This document shows, piece by piece, positions 4,209-6,057 of a stretch of DNA of 6,057 nucleotides (the stretch's first letter is position 1; each line of letters starts with the position of its first letter). The DNA lies in the NCBI GenBank assembly GCA_031287815.1, contig JAITSM010000155.1, positions 1 to 6,057 of the forward strand, given 5' to 3'. This DNA is from Prevotellaceae bacterium (GTDB lineage Bacteria; Bacteroidota; Bacteroidia; Bacteroidales; UBA932). The position numbers and the translations under genes were made by a program. The notes beneath the pieces are model-generated. The model had not been told where the DNA came from and ran no database searches. It was given only the letters and a program-made list of their open reading frames with translations.

Positions 4209-5594
4209 ATGAAAACAACATCAAAACAAACAAGCCCCCTAACCCCCAAAAGGGGAACGAAGCGCATGCGCTCCACACAAAACTCCCCCTTCGGGGGATT
4301 CAGGGGGCTTCTCGTATTATTATTCCCCCTTTGGGCGATTGGGGGATTTGCGCAAGTGAGCGTTTCCAACATGGCAACGGACTATACCGCCAACAAAGTT
4401 TCCTTTACCGTTACGTGGACGGCGCAGCCGTACAACGACCAAATCTGGGTAATTGTGGACTATATTAAAGTAGAGAATGCCTCTACGGCGGGCAATAGCT
4501 GGAAGCGCGCCCTTGTTACGGCGGTAGCCAGGAGCGCCGGCACAGGCAGCGTGGCGGCTGTTACCGGTAATCGCGGCTTCTGGCTGAACACTTCCGGCAG
4601 TAGCGGCAACGCAAACGTTACGGCCACCTTGAGCCTTGACGCCGGTGTGCAGCAATTCAACTGGTGCGCCTACGCCTTAAATTACCCGCCCAAAGCGGAG
4701 TTGCAGTCCGATGGCAGTTACAAGTTAACCGGCACGCCGCCGTTTACCGTAGACGGCGTAACGCTTCCCGCCAACGCTACTACTTATTCTGCGGGCGTGT
4801 GCATCGCTTCTATTACTGACGCTACCGACAACCCCGCCGGCATTATTCCCGCGCCGCCCAGTATTCAGCTTTCCGCCGGCAGCAGCAGCCAAACCGCCAT
4901 AGTATACACCGCATTGCCTGCTTTAAAATACACTACAACCAATGCCTCCGGAGCGACCTTGACCGGCGGCAGTTTCCCTACCGGCGTTTCCGGAACATGG
5001 AGCAACAATACTTATACTATTAGTGGTACGCCATCTGCTGCCGGGACATTTAATTATACCGTTACCACTATTAATAGCAATGGTTGCTCCAATCAGCAAG
5101 CCACAGGGAAAATAGTTGTTAATTCAACATTGCCACCCAGTAGTGGTAGTTGGGTTTGTGGCGCACAAACGTGGAGTGGGATGTTACGTAATCCTGCGGG
5201 ATGTTCCGGCGTTTCTTCCCTGTCGACGAGTAATCCGCCTCCCGCCCAATATAAAGATAATGGTACCACCTATGGTTATTATTATAACTGGACATGTGTA
5301 AACGAATACGCTATCGCCCTTTGTCCGTATCCGTGGCGAGTCCCGTCCGTAAACGATTACAAAATATTAATCTCGTGTGCAGGAGGTGCGTCTGCATCAA
5401 CCCTCACTAACGCATGGGGGCTACCCGGCTACTACATAGGTCCGCAACTTACGAACCTCGGCGCTAAAGGCTACTTCTGGAGCCATGAAGAGTACGACAC
5501 TAAAATTGGTCATATGCTGCACTACCTGCAGGGGTTACAGCGGCCCGATGGCTCCGCCAAAAACGCGGGCCAGATCGTGCGGTGTGTTAAGTAG
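4209..5594 (+). CDS. Secreted protein with Ig-like region and C-terminal FISUMP-like domain
   Basis: A 461-residue protein exported by Sec: a hydrophobic segment (about 34-47, GLLVLLFPLWAIGGFA) precedes a likely cleavage after A48. Residues about 50-205 form a beta-rich region with WVIVDYIKVEN, NSWKRA, GFWLNTSG, FNWCAYALNYPP and GTPPF motifs; I recall similar N-terminal regions in Bacteroidetes surface proteins but know no function. Residues about 217-305 look Ig-like (ISGTPSAAGTFNYTVTT, NGC). Residues about 316-461 resemble the Fibrobacter succinogenes major paralogous (FISUMP) domain: GYYYNW, LCPYPWRVPS, GYFWSHEEYD and terminal VRCVK. No type IX sorting domain is seen. ATG 4209 has the usual A-rich leader; M20 (4266) is an alternative start. 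Codons 8-34 lie in a palindromic repeat element. Role is unknown, perhaps at the cell surface. Confidence 0.85.
   Translation: MKTTSKQTSPLTPKRGTKRMRSTQNSPFGGFRGLLVLLFPLWAIGGFAQVSVSNMATDYTANKVSFTVTWTAQPYNDQIWVIVDYIKVENASTAGNSWKRALVTAVARSAGTGSVAAVTGNRGFWLNTSGSSGNANVTATLSLDAGVQQFNWCAYALNYPPKAELQSDGSYKLTGTPPFTVDGVTLPANATTYSAGVCIASITDATDNPAGIIPAPPSIQLSAGSSSQTAIVYTALPALKYTTTNASGATLTGGSFPTGVSGTWSNNTYTISGTPSAAGTFNYTVTTINSNGCSNQQATGKIVVNSTLPPSSGSWVCGAQTWSGMLRNPAGCSGVSSLSTSNPPPAQYKDNGTTYGYYYNWTCVNEYAIALCPYPWRVPSVNDYKILISCAGGASASTLTNAWGLPGYYIGPQLTNLGAKGYFWSHEEYDTKIGHMLHYLQGLQRPDGSAKNAGQIVRCVK
4232..4310. repeat. Palindromic repeat element inside the coding sequence
   Basis: The 79-bp element is bounded by a 9-bp inverted repeat (AAGCCCCCT at 4232-4240, AGGGGGCTT at 4302-4310). 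Inside are three hairpins: CCCC/GGGG at 4244-4255 with an AAAA loop, the perfect 12-bp palindrome AGCGCATGCGCT at 4261-4272, and CCCCC/GGGGG at 4285-4297 with a TTC loop. It encodes the pre-hydrophobic part of the signal peptide (SPLTPKRG to NSPFGGFRG). It resembles REP/MITE-like palindromes that I recall from Bacteroidetes spacers. Confidence 0.75.
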
Positions 5595-5634
5595 TCACAG
5601 GAACTTCTTAATTTTTACGTTTAAATATGTAGTG

Positions 5635-5694
5635 ATGAAAAGAGGGAAAAACAAGCAGGAGGGGTGGGGTGTCAGGGGAACTTTAGGGGTGTAA
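5635..5694 (+). pseudogene. Possible remnant of a gene start (19 codons)
   Basis: An ATG after A/T-rich sequence opens a basic N-terminus, MKRGKNKQEGWGVRGTLGV, then stops at 5692-5694. A one-base frame change before the stop would give VIVLPLPS, a hydrophobic run like a signal peptide core, but that also stops at 5713-5715, where the heptamer element begins. The layout (basic n-region, GGxxRG motif, hydrophobic run) mirrors the start of the 4209 gene. It may be a decayed paralog start or chance. Confidence 0.25.
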
Positions 5695-5700
5695 TCGTGC

Positions 5701-5708
5701 TACCCTTG
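5701..5708 (+). promoter_or_regulatory. Weak -7-like box upstream of the repeat protein
   Basis: TACCCTTG differs from TAnnTTTG at one base and lies 59 nt upstream of the 5768 start codon. No TTTG is found at the expected spacing, so the promoter of this gene remains unclear; read-through from the 4209 gene is possible because no terminator is visible after 5594. Confidence 0.25.
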
Positions 5709-5710
5709 CC

Positions 5711-5759
5711 AAGTTAAAAGTTAAAAACTAAAAGTTAAACCTTAAACCTTAAACTATAA
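5711..5759 (+). repeat. Heptamer element, copy 3 (without GC centre)
   Basis: Seven heptamers in perfect register: AAGTTAA twice, AAACTAA, AAGTTAA, ACCTTAA twice, ACTATAA. The first 29 bp match 4135-4163 exactly. The GC-rich hairpin of the other copies is missing, and the block passes straight to ACCTTAA words. It ends 8 bp before the ATG of the next gene. Confidence 0.85.
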
Positions 5760-5767
5760 AAAATAGG

Positions 5768-6057
5768 ATGCAAAATAAAAAGGGATTAAAATACGAACAG
5801 TTTGTACCGCCCTTAGGCGGAAAAGAGGGCGATCCCATCGAACCGGGACATCCCCCGCTCGCGCCGGGGGATGTCCCGAATGTGCCGGGGGATGTCCCCA
5901 ATGCGCCGGGGGATGTCCCGAACGCGCCGGGGGATGTCCCGAATGCGCCGGGGGATGTCCCGAATGCGCCGGGGGATGTCCCCAATGCGCCGGGGGATGT
6001 CCCGAACGCGCCGGGGGATGTCCCGAATGCGCCGGGGGATGTCCCGAACGCGCCGGG
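5768..6057 (+). CDS. Pro/Gly-rich tandem-repeat protein, C-terminus off the right edge
   Basis: ATG 5768 follows an A-rich leader, and 96 codons stay open to the window edge. Residues 1-31 (MQNKKGLKYEQFVPPLGGKEG and an EPGHPP stretch) are charged and lack a signal peptide. From residue 32 the protein is nine APGDVPN heptads plus the start of a tenth, a low-complexity, probably disordered segment that may act as a spacer or stalk. It is not collagen, because glycine recurs every seventh residue. Unit differences are almost all synonymous in this frame (Pro CCG/CCC, Asn AAT/AAC; one Ala to Val), which favours this frame over the overlapping minus frame (GTSPGAF repeats), where CCG/CCC changes Phe to Leu. 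Function and any downstream domain are unknown. Confidence 0.6.
   Translation, partial: MQNKKGLKYEQFVPPLGGKEGDPIEPGHPPLAPGDVPNVPGDVPNAPGDVPNAPGDVPNAPGDVPNAPGDVPNAPGDVPNAPGDVPNAPGDVPNAP
5807..5820. repeat. Short GC hairpin in the repeat protein start
   Basis: CCGCC (5807-5811) and GGCGG (5816-5820) pair around a CTTA loop and encode the PPLGG segment. This is another small palindrome inside the 5' part of a reading frame, like the element at 4232-4310. Confidence 0.4.
5861..6057 (+). repeat. Coding 21-bp tandem array (nine units plus a partial tenth)
   Basis: Units encode APGDVPN. The last two codons vary in a pattern: units 2-4 (CCC AAT, CCG AAC, CCG AAT) recur as units 6-8, suggesting an 84-bp higher-order duplication. 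The array continues past the window. Just before it, GGGACATCCCCC (5845-5856) is the exact reverse complement of GGGGGATGTCCC (5866-5877), giving a 12-bp stem with a 9-nt loop. Confidence 0.92.

Noticed and set aside
5749..5985. Minus-strand GTSPGAF-repeat protein
   Set aside because: Shadow of the plus-strand APGDVPN frame. The CCG/CCC variants that are synonymous on plus change Phe to Leu on minus, and the window shows no minus promoter in the array.

Overview
The window looks like a chromosomal segment of a Bacteroidota bacterium, most likely Bacteroidales. The support is: promoters that fit the Bacteroidetes form (TTTG, about 20 bp, TAnnTTTG) instead of -35/-10 boxes; A-rich leaders without Shine-Dalgarno sequences; a TlpA-type thioredoxin-fold protein with a long N-terminal extension; a secreted protein ending in a FISUMP-like domain; and repeat-rich AT spacers. 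Genus cannot be told from the sequence.

Layout. 1-1474 (-): exported TlpA-like thiol-disulfide protein, C-terminus beyond the left edge. 1475-1913: spacer holding heptamer repeats, a GC palindrome, twelve 21-bp tandem repeats and the cysK terminator. 1914-2861 (-): cysK, cysteine synthase A, complete. 2862-3036: divergent promoter region with a 19-bp near-palindrome present twice, touching both promoters. 3037-3678 (+): NarL/FixJ-type response regulator without an adjacent kinase. 3679-4208: spacer with an inverted pair of heptamer elements around a well-formed promoter and about 310 nt of strongly self-pairing, apparently non-coding sequence. 4209-5594 (+): secreted protein with Ig-like and FISUMP-like regions; its N-terminus is encoded by a palindromic repeat element. 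5595-5767: spacer with a possible gene-start remnant and a third heptamer element. 5768 to right edge (+): Pro/Gly-rich protein of tandem APGDVPN repeats, C-terminus beyond the window.

Functional links are inferred. CysK makes cysteine and the TlpA-like protein handles periplasmic thiols, but each has its own promoter or a terminator between them. The shared 19-bp sites suggest that cysK and the response regulator are controlled together.

The two most unusual signals are (i) a 7-bp register running through most spacers, with a common order of AT-rich heptamers, a GC-rich palindrome, then AT-rich heptamers, plus two 21-bp (3 x 7) arrays; and (ii) the promoter-driven structured RNA candidate at about 3812-4125, bracketed by the inverted elements.
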